From assembly GCF_001540865.1 (NCBI RefSeq), contig NC_033627.1, positions 1-64,000 of the forward strand: a stretch of DNA of 64,000 nt, written 5' to 3'. Positions 13,401-26,500 of the stretch are shown one piece after another. A program made the translations under genes and the position numbers. Source of the stretch: Ananas comosus. Taxonomy: Eukaryota > Streptophyta > Magnoliopsida > Poales > Bromeliaceae. The first letter of the stretch is position 1. Every line of letters starts with the position of its first letter. The notes below the pieces were generated by a model that saw only the letters and a list, made by a program, of their open reading frames with translations, had not been told where the DNA came from and made no database searches.

Positions 13401-16400
13401 CACATGAAACGGTAATAGCTCTGCATATGTTATCTTGAAATAGATAATATTTTATGTCGTGTAATATTTGTGCACTCTAGATTCTTGCAGAGGTTTCCAC
13501 AAGTGATGGTAATCTTGCAACCAGTACATTTGTGTTTTGTATGCTATTACAATTTTCTTAAACTGTTTTTTCTCCCTTCCATAAATAAAATCTTAAAAGA
13601 GGTTTCCTATGACAATTTAGGGAATCAATAGAGCTAGAGTTGAACAAATGGAGTTTCGTTTGAAAGAAGACATCCTTATGGAAGCAGCTAGGTGGTATTC
13701 TAGTATAAACATTTTATCTTTAAATGTGTTTCTAAAACAACTCATGCGAACACTTTCTTATGTTTGAATTTGGGTTAACAGGTTTGGAAATAAGATCCTT
13801 GTTACTGATGAGCTGCCGGATGGTCAGATGGTGGATCAATGGGAGCCAGTGCTGGTGGATTCTGTTAAGACTCCTTTGGAGGTAGTTCTCATCAAGCTGT
13901 TTGTCCCCAATGTTAGTGATCATATACATGCTCTATTTTTTAGAAATAGATCTGGAGATAAGCTTGATTCTACTTAGGTCTATGAGGAGCTGCAACGAGA
14001 AGGGTACCTTATTGACTATGAGCGTATTCCCATTACGGATGAAAAATCCCCGAAAGAAAGAGACTTTGACAATCTGGTATGCTTATCCATTTTCTCCCTT
14101 TCAATTTCATCTCTTTTGTTGGTCATTCTTCATTTTGAAGCCCTCTGCCGTAGGAGGTGGAACATCCGAATCAAAAGAGTTAATTTCTGGTTTTAGCTCC
14201 ATTAACTCTGATCCGTTGCATGGGAGGAAAGTATCTCTTTCGGTAATGGTCAACTCTGACGGTCCTAGTACCAGAATAGTACATGATACTGAGGGATTAC
14301 CCTAGTCATGCTGTTGTATTCTTGCACTCATTATTGATTTTTTAATAATTGCCTATGATGAAAGGCCGCATCCATAGGTAAAACATCAATGCAAATAGTG
14401 CCGCTGTATGTGGTAAAACATATGATTATCTCCAACTTAAGCTTCCTAATGCGTAGTGGATTACCTCCATCAAAGATGACCTTGCAGTTTTTGTACCATA
14501 TTAGATACTGGTGTGAAAAATTAAGCTTTGATCATCTTTCTTTCTGAGTGTAACTAAGACACATTAGTTTAGTTGGATTTGTGCACTATCATCATTCTCA
14601 AAAGTTTCAGTTCTCTTCATGATTAAAAGCCTCATTCAAATCATGATTGTCTTCTTTGAGAACATCCTCCCCTGGCTGTATGAACATAGTTCTTACTCTG
14701 TAAGAATAATCTATCCGAATTATAACATTGTCCCCTGGTTGTATGAACATAGTTCTTACTTTGTTAGAGTAATCTGTCTGAATTGTAACAAACTTTTCAG
14801 AGCTGCTATTGTTAAGACTTACTCACTGGTGTCTAAGTGATTTGGTGTTGTGTGTCCTCTCCCAATTCTTCAGTATAAACAGTCAAAGAAGGTAAATTTT
14901 GTAACGTTTGCTGAATCCCTTCATTATTGATGCCAAGTTTGTAATCCTGCATAAATGTATTCTGCAGTAGAGAGCATTCGATGTTGCAAGAACCAACAAT
15001 TGCTCCATGTGCCTATCCTTGTAGGTTTAGGTTAAGTTTTCTTGCACAATCATGTACGTAGAGTAGCTAGTTGAAGTCAAAATGCACCTTCGATTGTTAA
15101 CCTGCATGGCCACATCTTATGTCAAGGATAATCTTTTCTTCAGGAACTATCAACTTAAAAAATGGGATGAAAGTTGTGTTATCGATCGTCTTATGCTTTT
15201 TAACAGTACAAGCTGGAACAATTATGTTTGACATCTCCCATATCTATTTCTGACTGGAAAGATATGGAGAACCGATTATCGGATAAGTTCAAAGCTTTAG
15301 GCCTTGTGATAGTAAAATTTTGTAGCAAGTCTAGGAAGGTTCTGGTTGTAGGGTGTAGTTGGCTTCATTGCATGTTAAGATAGGAATTATTAGTGGTTGC
15401 GTATTGACAATTTGTCTAAGTGCTTGCATTTTATCTCTTGCAGGTACATCGAATCTCTCAAGCTGATATAGAGACAGAAATTGTTTTTAACTGTCAGATG
15501 GGACGGGGACGAACAACTACTGGTATGGTGATAGCTACATTGGTCTATCTGAACCGAATAGGGGCTTCAGGTGAGTTTTCTTGACTGAAAAGTAAAGTAC
15601 AGCCTTTGGTTGGCTCAGCTGTGAGTTTTATTGAAAAGCACTTTTAAATTGAGCATCCAAACAAACAAATAAGGTGACACTTAGTTGACACTTACGTCTA
15701 CTGCATAGGAAACAATCCTCTGCTATTAGTATTGGTGGAATAAAAAGGTTGAGAGGAGGCAGGCAAGTTTGTGAGGTAGGGGTTTTTGGTCTACTTTGTT
15801 TATAACTCAACTGTTATCTAGTAATCAGTATTGTATGATAACTTAATGATAGCTATTATATTGTATTAGCTATCATCATGGGCGGAGCAAAGGGTGGGCC
15901 TCGGTGGGCATGTGCCCATCCTTGATTGGCCCAAATTGCCAACATTTTGATAAGAAGTATTGCCTACACCTGGTGCATATGCATTTTTTGTGCACCATTC
16001 TTTATTCTCTGTCTCTGTTAAAAGTTTGATGATTCAGATTAAAAATATGGTATGAAATTAACGGAGGAGCAATTTGGAAAGATGCATGAGATTTAGGATG
16101 AATCAAGTGCACAAAATGCTTTTCCTAAAATGTTGACTTTTCTACTTTAATATAACCATTTGTTAAATGTACACTGATTTTGTATATTTGTTGTGCGTCC
16201 CTAACTTTTCTTTCTCGACTGCCCCTGACTATCACAACAACATCTTGTTAGTCCTAAGGTTGCATTTTTTACTCAATAGTTGTTTTTTTTTAAACTACCA
16301 ATTTAGCAATGAATCATTATCTGTTAGTACACATTTGATTTGACATTTGTTGTCATAATCTAAAGAAATATTAGTTACTCTTAACATATATTACCAGAAA

Positions 16401-18919
16401 TATTTGTTACAGATTAAACTGGCGTTTTCAAATTGTACTGCATGAGTCTTACAAGACAATATGTTCCAAATTTTGAGTATTACCACATAACCCAATGTAA
16501 GTTCTTAAACAATTATAAACAGTCTGAAAATCACATCTAATATCAACTTAGTCATTATCACAACTAACAGTTCATATGCCTGGTTTTTAATTGATATAGT
16601 TGCATTATTTGCACTTTATTATAAGATGAGTATAACATTGCCTCAGATTGTCAGTGAATTGCTAATATACCATATAATGTGGGAGTCAAAAGAGTCCAGT
16701 ATGTGTTTTATATTGAACTGGATCTCAGCTTTTCTCAGCACATGAAATTCAGCTTCTCTTTAAAAGATACAAATTTAAGCTTCAGCTAAAAAGCCAAACA
16801 AAAACTTTATGGTAGCAAAAAAGTGTCTTTTGGAAATCACAAAACCTTCTAAAATTGTTGAAATTGCTTTCAGGTTTGAGAATTGAGATGTGCTTTGGCT
16901 GTGCCAAAGCTGCAATAATAGTCTCTAACAGTATTTCTTAGTCACATGTTAAAGGGCCAAAGTTTTTAGGAAAAGTAGTTCACGTGATTCTCCAACAATT
17001 AGTAGCAGTCGAAATATGATCTAGTATATAGGGCAACTTACTGTCCTCTCTGATAATGGATATCGACACTCTAAATTAGGAGTTCATTCTTCCTAGGATT
17101 CTGCTGATTTTGAAGTGTGCGACATGTGTATGTGTTCAAAATAGGTATTCGAAGGACAAATTCAATTGGAAAAATCTTTAGTGCTGGAACTGACATGACT
17201 GATAATATGCCAAACTCTGAGGAAGCAATATGCAGAGGTGAATATGGTGTCATAAGAAGCTTAATTCGTGTCCTAGAGGTAAACAAAATTTCGTATCTCC
17301 TTTTAACATTTTACGATGTTAGCAATATTAATTTCATTCATTTTGAAGTCCTATTTTGCAGGGAGGAGTAGAAGGTAAAAGGCAAGTTGATAAAGTTATT
17401 GATAAATGTGACTCTATGCAGGTATACCTTTCACCGCTTTCCATAGGTATACTTATTGATATTCCTAAAACATTTTAACCTGTTCTCTCAAAAAAACTCC
17501 ACATTGATCAGTAGTCCAAAAGCAAATACATATTTTTTAGCTCTGATTTTGCCCTATGTTATTGTTTACTAGAACCTTCGAGAAGCGATTGGTACCTACC
17601 GCAATAGTATTCTTCGGCAAGCAGATGAAATGAAAAGAGAGGCATCACTTTCCTTCTTTGTTGAGTATTTGGAACGTTATTACTTTCTTATCTGCTTTGC
17701 TGTCTATATCCATACAGAGAGCTCTGCACTACACTCCGTTTCCTCAGAGCAGAAAAGCTTTTCTGACTGGATGAGAGCAAGGCCTGAACTTTACAGCATA
17801 CTTCGCAGGTGAGCTTAATTCGAATTTCTCTTAGTTTTACAGCTTAAACTAATGCTTTATGCTGAATGACATAAATAATTATAATGAACAAACCTAATGG
17901 CTGGTTGGGTGTTCTTCATAAACCAACCATGTGAGATTTCTGAAATATTCTAATAAACCAACATGTTAAGCGTTAGCGTACCCACGACACTACGACGACT
18001 GTCGATTTGACTCCTGGATTGCCTATCCCAACCATGCTGGTCAGCTTGATTTGAAAATATTGTGCGACAGGACCTGTATTGGGTACCTCTTGCGCCACTA
18101 TTATTGAACCACGCCACCATGTATCCAGGTATTTATCAAACTGTGCCCTTGAGGGTGACTCTTCCAATAGGTGCCGCGTCCTATGTTGCTATCTTCAAAG
18201 TGCTTATTTGCTCACCATATTTTTGTAAATAATGATTCTTTATTTTATTTTTTTCTTAGAGAAGTATGTAACATACACTTATGCAACCTAATATGAATAG
18301 CATCTTAATCAAAATTAGGTCCATTTAGGTGTTTTATGCCTTTAGAAGCCATTATAATCATTGCAGCACCCCAAGAAAATGTGGCCAAAACCCTGTGTCA
18401 ATGACATGGACAATGTGTGCCAATATGTGGGAGTCGGTGTCGTCTACGTCAAAACACCCTCCCAACTGTCAGCATTGCGCCATCTCCCTGCCTTGGTGAG
18501 GTAATCGTTGATATGATCACATGCCATCCTAGCAGTGTCAATCCTGTGATATTTGTTCTCCATAAACTTACCATAGACAGATTCTGAATGCTGTAATCAA
18601 GAGTGTTTTGTTATTAGTGAGCTGCTTTTAGATTGCATAATTCGGGAGATTATAGGATCATTTGCTTAGGCCTTGTTGCAGTGTGGAGGTAATATGTGAA
18701 CTAAAGTGTTTCATTAGTAAATACAGCAACAAAGCATCTTTAATTTCATTTTTTGAGTTTTGTGCTTTGTTGATCGTATCGCATCCCCTTTTTAATGAAA
18801 CTCTTCAAAACCTACTTTTTAACCAGTCAATTATTGTGTATTCCATTGGATTATGAAGACTATTTCTCCCAGATTATACTGTTTCCATTTTTTAGCCTGA
18901 GCTATTGGTAGTTATTTCA

Positions 18920-18986
<67 letters not shown>

Positions 18987-20602
18987 ATGATTCTTTTAGT
19001 TCTCTTTCAGTCCTGTCTTTTTGGTTTTCTCTTAGTATGAGAGATATTCATTGCTAACAAGGCAAATGTATCAATGTATCTGTTAACATTATAACTCTAT
19101 TGCACTCTTTTATGTTTGTGCAGGTTACTACGGAGAGATCCAATGGGTGCTCTTGGATATTCAAGTCTGAAGCCCTCTCTTATGAAAATTGCTGAGTCTG
19201 TGGATGGCCGTCCATATGAGGTGGGAGTGGTTGCTGCAATGAGGAATGGGGAAGTCCTCGGACGTCAGACTGTTTTAAAAAGTGACCATTGCCCTGGCTG
19301 TCAGAATCTTAATTTACCAGAGAGAGTGGAGGGTGCACCCAATTTTCGAGAAGTTCCTGGATTCCCAGTTTATGGTGTTGCAAACCCCACGGTCGATGGC
19401 ATTCGGGCTGTTATTCAGCGTGTAAGTAGTAGTAAGGGAGGACGGCCAATTTTGTGGCATAATATGAGAGAAGAACCTGTTATCTATATAAATGGGAAGC
19501 CTTTTGTACTACGGGAGGTAGAAAGGCCATACAAAAATATGCTAGAATACACGGTAATTTGCTTTTCAATACTACCAACTCTAGGCTGGTTATTCTTTAT
19601 CAATATATCTTTGAACAAGGAAAATAGCTCTGCCAAAGTCAGGACGGATAGCATCTTGAAGTTATAGTTCTATTATTTGGAGAAGATTGGAGAAGATTTT
19701 AGAGTCTCTTTTCTTCCGTTTCTTTTTGAAATTTCTTTTTATCATGCTCTGCTTATCTTTAGAACAACCTTCACTCATCTTTAGAACTAGCAGCTTGTGT
19801 ATCATTAGTAATGCAACTGTGCCGGCACGGTGCGTGCCGGGCCCCGTCGACGCGTGTTGGTTAAAAAAAAAAATACATATGTGTCGACACATAATGGCAT
19901 AAAATATTTATTATTTTTAGCAACAAAATATTCTAATTGTTTATTATATATTTTTATCGATTTTTTTGAGTATTATTGAAAAAATTACTTACTAATTTGA
20001 AGAAAAGAGAGTTTTGAGCTATGCCATCAGCATGGGGTTGTATCGTGCAGATATCCTGTTGGTACGATACGGCACGGTGGATATGGCCCGTGCCGATTGG
20101 CACTTAAATTCTTACTTTAGTCCTTTCCTTCAATATACAAGATTACCTTGTGAATTCTGTGAACTCACTAGTCTGACGCTTTGGCGATAGGGAATCGATC
20201 GAGAGAGAGTAGAAAGGATGGAAGCTCGGTTAAAGGAGGACATTTTAAGGGAGGCAGAGCGCTATGGTGGTGCCATAATGGTAATTCATGAAACAGATGA
20301 TGGCCAAATATTTGATGCGTGGGAACATGTCACAGATGAAGCTATCCAGACTCCTTTGGAGGTCTACAAATGTTTAGAGTCTGAAGGCCTTCCCATCAAG
20401 TATGCACGTGTGCCCATTACTGATGGTAAAGCGCCCAAAAGTTCCGATTTTGACACAATTGCATTAAACATTGCTTCAGCCTCAAAAGACACAGCTTTTG
20501 TTTTCAATTGCCAGGTGCGTGTCTCTTGTATTTGTCTAGGACCTTTTCGATTCTAAAATTCAGCATATGATATATATATATATATATAGTATAGTAGCCG
20601 GG

Positions 20603-20636
<34 letters not shown>

Positions 20637-23600
20637 TGACTTAAACCTCATATGCATTAAGTTGATATTATATTCTTTACAGATGGGTCGGGGCAGAACA
20701 ACCACGGGAACTGTGACTGCTTGTCTGCTGAGACTTCGTTTGGATTATGGGAGACCAATTAGAATGCATTTGGATAATAGTTGTCATGAAGAAATGGACA
20801 TCAGCTCCTCAAGTGGAGAAGAAGCCATAGGTGATAATGGTCTTTTAGATTCAGATGCATCAAAATCTGAAAATGTGAAGGAACTGCATCGTTCTTTTGG
20901 AATCAATGACATCCTTTTATTACGCAAGATAACAAGATTATTTGACAATGGAATCGAGTGCAGGGAGGTTTTGGATGCTATCATTGATAGATGTGCTGCA
21001 ATGCAGAACATACGCCAAGCAGTTTTGCAGTACAGGAAGGTGATCAATCGGCAACATGTAGAGCCACGGGTGCGGAGGGTGGCATTAAATCGTGGTGCCG
21101 AATACTTGGAGAGATACTTTAAATTAATTGCTTTCTCAGCATACGTTGGAAGTGAAGCATTTGATGGTTTCTGCTGGCAAGGTGATACCAAGATCTCATT
21201 TAAGACCTGGCTACATCAAAGGCCAGAAATCCAGACGATGAAATGGAGCATAAGATTACGACCTGGGCGATGTTTCACTGTACCAGTAAGATTTAAACAC
21301 CCCCCAACACAACCCCCCACCGCCTGATACAGTCAGTTATGAGTTTGTGCATGGCATGCATATCGTTGCACATTTGATTCTGTCTGTATGCCTATTTGGT
21401 GAAAAAGCTGCTAATTATTGGCAGTATTCAATTGTAATGTGAGCATGATTTTATTGTTTCTACTTTGTAGGATGAACAAAAAGCACCATATGAATTTCGA
21501 CATGGTGATGTCGTAATGGAGGCTATAGTCAAGGCTCGTAATGGTTCTGTCTTAGGGAAGGGATCAATACTCAAAATGTACTTTTTTCCTGGACAGAGAA
21601 AATCAAGCTGCATGCATTTCCAGGGTGCTCCCCATGTTTACAAGGTATCTTTTATTTGTGAAAGCTATTATTAGCATGCTTTACATCAAAAGTATTCTAG
21701 GTGCGTGTTGTTTTCAGTTGTTTCCTTCCTTTATATGTTACCCATCTAAGGCAAGAAGTTTTACACTTTTACCTGTTGTCGCACAATAACGAGTTTCAAC
21801 TTCGATAGTAAAGCCTTGTGAATTGATGTTCAATTTCCTTGAAGCCGATGCATAGTGTCATGAGACATGAAGTATATACAAGTTATCTTATGTATTAAAC
21901 ATGTAGCCAAAGACTCTAGACGTAGACCAATTGTGGGAATGCATTACCCAAATCCGCCTGCTTTGATGCTTTAGACGGGCGAAAAAAAATTGAAAAGAGC
22001 TTTGGACTAACACTAGTCGATAGTTGAATAATTATTTTCTGTTGCTTGAAATATTATTGATGTATGGCTGCACTTGGGTTTTAATTGACCTAAAAATTTT
22101 CCACCTGAGCCCAACCTGACTTAGACTAGACCATTAAGCTGGCGATCAGGTGTTCGGCAGTGCATACACAAACTTAGTTAAGTCTAAACAGTTGTCTATG
22201 AAACCAACACGAACAAGATCCCAAAAAGCATATGCATTAAATCTTAGGAACTAAGTGGTCGGGTTCCTGGTTTAACTCTTTGATTTGGAGTTGTTAGTTT
22301 GAACTGATGTCAAGCTAAACCCATGCCTGATGTGAACCGGCCTCACTAGGATTTCTCTAATGAGAGAGCCTAGTTTCTTTATGATATACTTATCAGTTAC
22401 ATTAAGAAAAAAGAACCTCTAGTATAATTGTAAATGAAGGTTATATAAAAGCTCCAATGATGCTTTCAACGTGTGAATGGCTGATATTCTGGCCATGTTA
22501 AAACCAAATACACTGTTTGCTGTTAATCTTGTAATGTAATATTATCACCCTATTGATCTTTTTCCTACCTTGTTGGTTTGTTTACAATCCAGATGTAACA
22601 GTACCGTAATGCGACACTATTTAACAGCACCCTGAGCATACTAGCTGTTATTTCCCCTTTTTTTCCACCTCATGCTTGAATTGCTGCTATTGGTCAATGA
22701 CTATCTTATCTTTTCCCCATATTGCTTATCATGCTAGTAGTGGCCAATGTCAGTAATTGCCATTCAGGTTTTTTCACAGATCGTGATCTAAAGCTTTCTC
22801 TATAATGCTTGAAAGTGGGTATTATGCTTCTGCACTTATAGAAGTAAAGCTATGTTGGACGCATAACATGATTCACTCCAAAAGTTGCCGTTTTGATTAT
22901 TCATATGATTCTTTGTGTGCAGCTTACCTCTTATCTAATTATGCAAGTACTGCACAGCTATCACACAGATCATCATCTTCATCTTTCAGAATAAACTTGT
23001 ACATTTTGTTGGAAGTTGCTTTTAGTGTCTAAAAACTTCTGTTCAGGTGGATGGATACCCAGTGTATAGTATGGCAACTCCAGCAATTGATGGCGCTAGG
23101 GAGGTGCTGTCTTATTTAGGTGCTAAAGACCGAACAGGAAGTACTGCTGCTCAAAAGGTGGTAATAATCGATCTCAGAGAGGAAGCTGTTGTTTATATCA
23201 AGGGCACACCTTTCGTTCTTAGAGAACTAGATCAGCCTGTCGATACGCTTAAACATGTTGGAATTACTGGGCCATTGGTGAGTTTGTTATAACTATTAGG
23301 AGCTTTTATTTTGGCCATGCTTTTTATCAACAGTGTCTATTGGTTGTTTATGCAGGTGGAGCACATAGAGACAAGGATGAAAGAGGATATATTTTCTGAG
23401 GTAACACAATCTGGTGGTCAAATGCTTTTGCACAGAGAAGAATACAACCCAGCTTCGGACCAATCTAGCGTGATAGGTTATTGGGAAAATATTTGGTTGA
23501 ATGATGTTAAGACGCCTGCTGAAGTATATGCAGCTTTGAAAGATGAGGGCTATGACATAGAATATAGAAGGATACCACTTACTAGAGAAAGAGAAGCATT

Positions 23601-25777
23601 TGCTGCAGATGTTGATGCAATCCAGTCTTGTAGAGATGAGTACGCATCAAATGTAAATTGTTCTTGTAGAGTAGAACTCTCGACTGCCTTAAAGTTGCAC
23701 TATAACACTACGTTTTGCTGTGCAGATTTGCTAGGTTCTATCTCTTTATATCACACACTGGATTTGGGGGAGTTGCTTATGCAATGGCAATCACTTGTCT
23801 TGGACTTAGCGCAGATGCGAAATTCGTGTCAGAGCAAACAGCAGAAACACATTATGTTTCAACTTCAATAAATGAACGCTTACCTTACCAAATATCAGGT
23901 GAAGATTCACTTAAGCAGGGTGATTATCGTGACATACTAAGCCTTACTAGAGTATTGGTCTGTGGGCCCAAGAGTAAAGAAGAAGTTGACATTGTCATTG
24001 ACAGGTATGCTTCTGAAATCCGGGAACTTGTTCTTAGACGGTTCATTCATTTTATATTGGCAGGCAAGCTTGATACAGCTTGCTTTGGTCCATTTACAAT
24101 TAATTAGGCTTTACATTTTTTTTATCGCTTGCACTATCTTCCAATATGCTTTTAATGCAGTTCTTAGGCAATATATTGATTGTTTGTCTCCTTGTTGTTG
24201 ATAGGCAATTTATGTGCTATTCATCACATAGAAGAATGATTTGTCGATTATTTATATGAATTGAGGATGCATCAACAACCAATTATATGTTGTATGAGCG
24301 TAATATCATGATCGGCATCATTTTCTCATTCTTATTTTAGTTTGCTATTGCTGCTTCTGTTATCTGTGATGATCTGGTGCAATAAATCCTAGGTCAGATG
24401 AATAGTTTTGCCTGAGTGTCAAGGAAAATAAAGTAAGAGTTCCGGCATATGGAATGGAAAATAGCTTTGAGGGTAATTTCAAATTTGAATCTATGTCATT
24501 TATATCCCTTGTTTTGTTGTTCTACAGCAACAAGAAGTTGTTATAGAAGTTGGTTTTGGCTTCTTTGTTTTCCTATTTAGAAGAAGACTATTAGCTAGGC
24601 GGTAATAACATTTTCCAGAGCTGAACCACAACTGATTGAAATCATGCCTGATTTGATTGTAAGAAAAATCTTTTTTTTAATGTGCTTTTTTTTGCTTAGT
24701 CCCCAAAATGTGATTCTTTTGTTTCCTATTCATGGCGCACATATCATGGCCCCACTTATTTCCTGCTTCTGTATCATGGATACTTTGAACAACACATTTC
24801 ATTGATTTCTGAAGGTGTGCTGGTGCTGGACATTTGCGTGACGAAATCCTGCAACATAAGAAGGAGCTGGAAAACTGTCCAAGTGATGATGATGAGACTC
24901 GGTCCTATCTCATGGATATGGGCATTAAAGCATTACGGTAAGTACAGTTTACAGGGCCAACGCTTATTATATTATCTTGCTGCTGGCATTGTTTTTCCTT
25001 GTTCAATGTTTATTGATTGCATCTATATTCTATGCAAAATTCAAAATGTGTCCCTTTATGCAGAAAAATCTGTGAGCTATTCGACAAGCAATAAATTTCT
25101 TAGAATCTTGAGTAGCCAACTTATGTGGTATGTGACTGAAAGTCAAAGTGCTGATATGATGTTATGTGGCATTTTAATTGGATAAGACATATCTGTTAAC
25201 ATGGTTCTGAAAATCTGTTTTCATAATTTTTCTCGCAAGTCAGCCAAAAAAGATAATTCAGATATCTAAATTCATCTATGAAAGACTTACTCTATCTGCC
25301 AAGAGAGATGGATGCTTTGAAAAGCAACTTGTAGCAGATTGTTGGAGATATTAAAGTAGATCATGTTCGACTGCATTTACTGAACCTGGGGTTTTCACGG
25401 AAACCTCGATCAGCGCTCTGAAGCACTCATGGGTTTTACAGCCTAAAATCTATTTAGTTAATGTAACTAATGATTGTAAACGGTTCAACTTTGATTATTT
25501 CCTTACTGAATGCATGTTTTGCAAATGTTTGTTCAAGGTGGTACCCCATGTGCTGAAAGCATGGTGCACAGCGCAAAGTCACTGTTTGGTTGTGGATGGA
25601 AATGTTGTTTGTGATACCGCTAAGTTATTTATTTTGATTTGCAGGCGATACTTCTTTCTGATCACTTACAGATCCTACCTATACTGCTCTTCTCCAAGAG
25701 AAACAGCATTTGCATCATGGATGGAGGCCAGGCCCGAGCTTGGCCACCTTTGTGATAACTTAAGATTGGACAGGTAG
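10432..25777 (+). CDS. Paladin-like protein with three tandem PTP-type phosphatase modules
   Basis: Predicted 1,273-aa cytosolic-type protein. Coding exons: 10432-10641, 11900-12031, 12164-12235, 13621-13691, 13782-13881, 13978-14076, 15444-15570, 17145-17278, 17362-17421, 17573-17808, 19124-19553, 20191-20514, 20683-21285, 21471-21644, 23047-23277, 23356-23639, 23726-24004, 24815-24937, 25645-25777. All introns are GT-AG and all phases agree. Three homologous modules of about 410 aa each start with a GxVLGxxTxLKSDHxPGCQN-like segment (about residues 36-55, 456-475, 891-908). Modules 1 and 2 carry the Cys-x5-Arg phosphatase loop CQMGRGR at 245-251 and 664-670. In module 3 the aligned loop is SHTGFGG (1105-1111), with Ser for the catalytic Cys and Gly for Arg, so that module should be inactive. 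Family knowledge: paladins resemble cysteine phytases/PTPs; substrate and activity in plants are not settled. I chose the start because it opens frame directly before the first module. Confidence 0.93.
12987..13106. repeat. 60-bp tandem duplication in paladin intron 3
   Basis: Two head-to-tail copies of about 60 bp, starting 'ccgttatttgagaag' at about 12987 and 13048 and ending 'cacaacgt' or 'tacaacgt'. They differ by only a few bases. They lie in the intron between coding exons 3 and 4. Confidence 0.85.
14669..14791. repeat. 63-bp tandem duplication in paladin intron 6
   Basis: Two direct copies starting 'cccctgg(c/t)tgtatgaacat' at 14669 and 14732 and running to 'aattataaca' or 'aattgtaaca'. 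The copies show several substitutions, so this event is older than the duplication in intron 3. Confidence 0.8.
15876..16228. mobile_element. Probable non-autonomous element in paladin intron 7
   Basis: A 353-bp insertion is bounded by the direct repeat CTATCA at 15870-15875 and 16229-16234, a possible target duplication. Its ends, 'ggcggagc' near 15881 and 'tgcccctg' near 16220, resemble ends of common plant intron-borne repeats. No coding frame. Class is uncertain. Confidence 0.5.
18921..18986. repeat. (TA)n microsatellite in paladin intron 10
   Basis: Almost pure TA dinucleotide run of about 66 bp with a single interruption at 18960-18961. It lies about 140 bp before the 3' splice site of coding exon 11. 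Confidence 0.95.
19819..20106 (+). mobile_element. MITE with GTGCC…GGCAC ends, in paladin intron 11
   Basis: A 288-bp AT-rich element between GC-rich ends. The left end begins 'gtgccggcacggtg'. The right end finishes 'gtgccgattggcac', so the ends are imperfect inverted repeats. A related copy lies in reverse orientation at 32733-32963 in the helicase gene. No coding capacity. Confidence 0.7.
20568..20636. repeat. TA/CT microsatellites in paladin intron 12
   Basis: TA runs at 20570-20588 and 20616-20636 flank a short CT run at 20605-20615. They lie in the short intron between coding exons 12 and 13, which separates the Cys-Gln of the second phosphatase loop from its Met-Gly-Arg continuation. 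Confidence 0.9.
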
Positions 25778-26264
25778 ATTTTCTTCTGGCCATCCGCTGG
25801 AATGTTCTGCTCACAAGCATCCCACTGTTCTGTTTTGTACGCTTATGAGAACCAGAGGAGCTAAAACGAAGAGGGATCGACCGTGGTTGTAAAACATATG
25901 TTGGAGCAGCTAGTGGCTGAACTCCCCATCTGTAAGTGTACAGTTTTTGGCAAGCAGCTATAGTTGCATCTTCATTCAGGGGTGTGTATACGTCTGAATG
26001 CCAACACCTTTCTTTTTTTACATAGTTTTGAGTTACAAGAAAGGTAAGGATGTTATCTTAAGAAAAAGGTAAGGACAATTTTATCAAATTTATTTGTTTA
26101 AGCATGATAGTATGTTTCTAAGTTTTGCATTAGTTCTGTTTTTTTTCCTGGCCCGTAGAGCTCCTGTGCATGTAAAACAAACGCCTACCGGGCAATGCGT
26201 TGCAAATATTTTGTCAAAGAACCGTCTGTTTCGGTTGGAGTAAATTCTCGACTCTACCTACAAT
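25778..26264. other. 3' region of the paladin-like gene
   Basis: Likely 3' UTR and terminator region downstream of the stop at 25775-25777. No second gene is visible. I cannot place the poly(A) site with confidence. Confidence 0.4.
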
Positions 26265-26500
26265 AGAAAGCCCGTGATTTTTCCCAAAATGGCAAAGTGA
26301 GTAAACAATGTGCCGGGCGAACCGCACTGGGTCCTGGGCAGCCCCATTAACATCCATTTTATTGACACAGCGTGTCTATCTTTTACTAAGCAGGCCGTTA
26401 TTGGATCCATTTTCTCTTATGGGCTGGATTACGCCCGTCTCCAGTAGAATGGCGGGACTCTCCCTTTTAGGTAAGTCGGAAATAGCAACTTTCGTTAACA
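26265..26500 (-). repeat. Dispersed repeat family, copy C (inverted)
   Basis: Reverse-oriented copy of the repeat at 7907-8185. Matching landmarks read on the minus strand include 'ggatccaataacgg', 'aataaaatgg' and the 'tgctgg'/'attgtttac' segment. It lies between the paladin-like gene and the helicase gene. Confidence 0.65.

Noticed and set aside
17960..18190. Higher-GC stretch inside paladin intron 10
   Set aside because: Looks like an old insertion, but no ends, target duplication or coding signal could be fixed.
20784..21191. 135-codon minus-strand open frame
   Set aside because: It is the antisense shadow of paladin coding exon 13.
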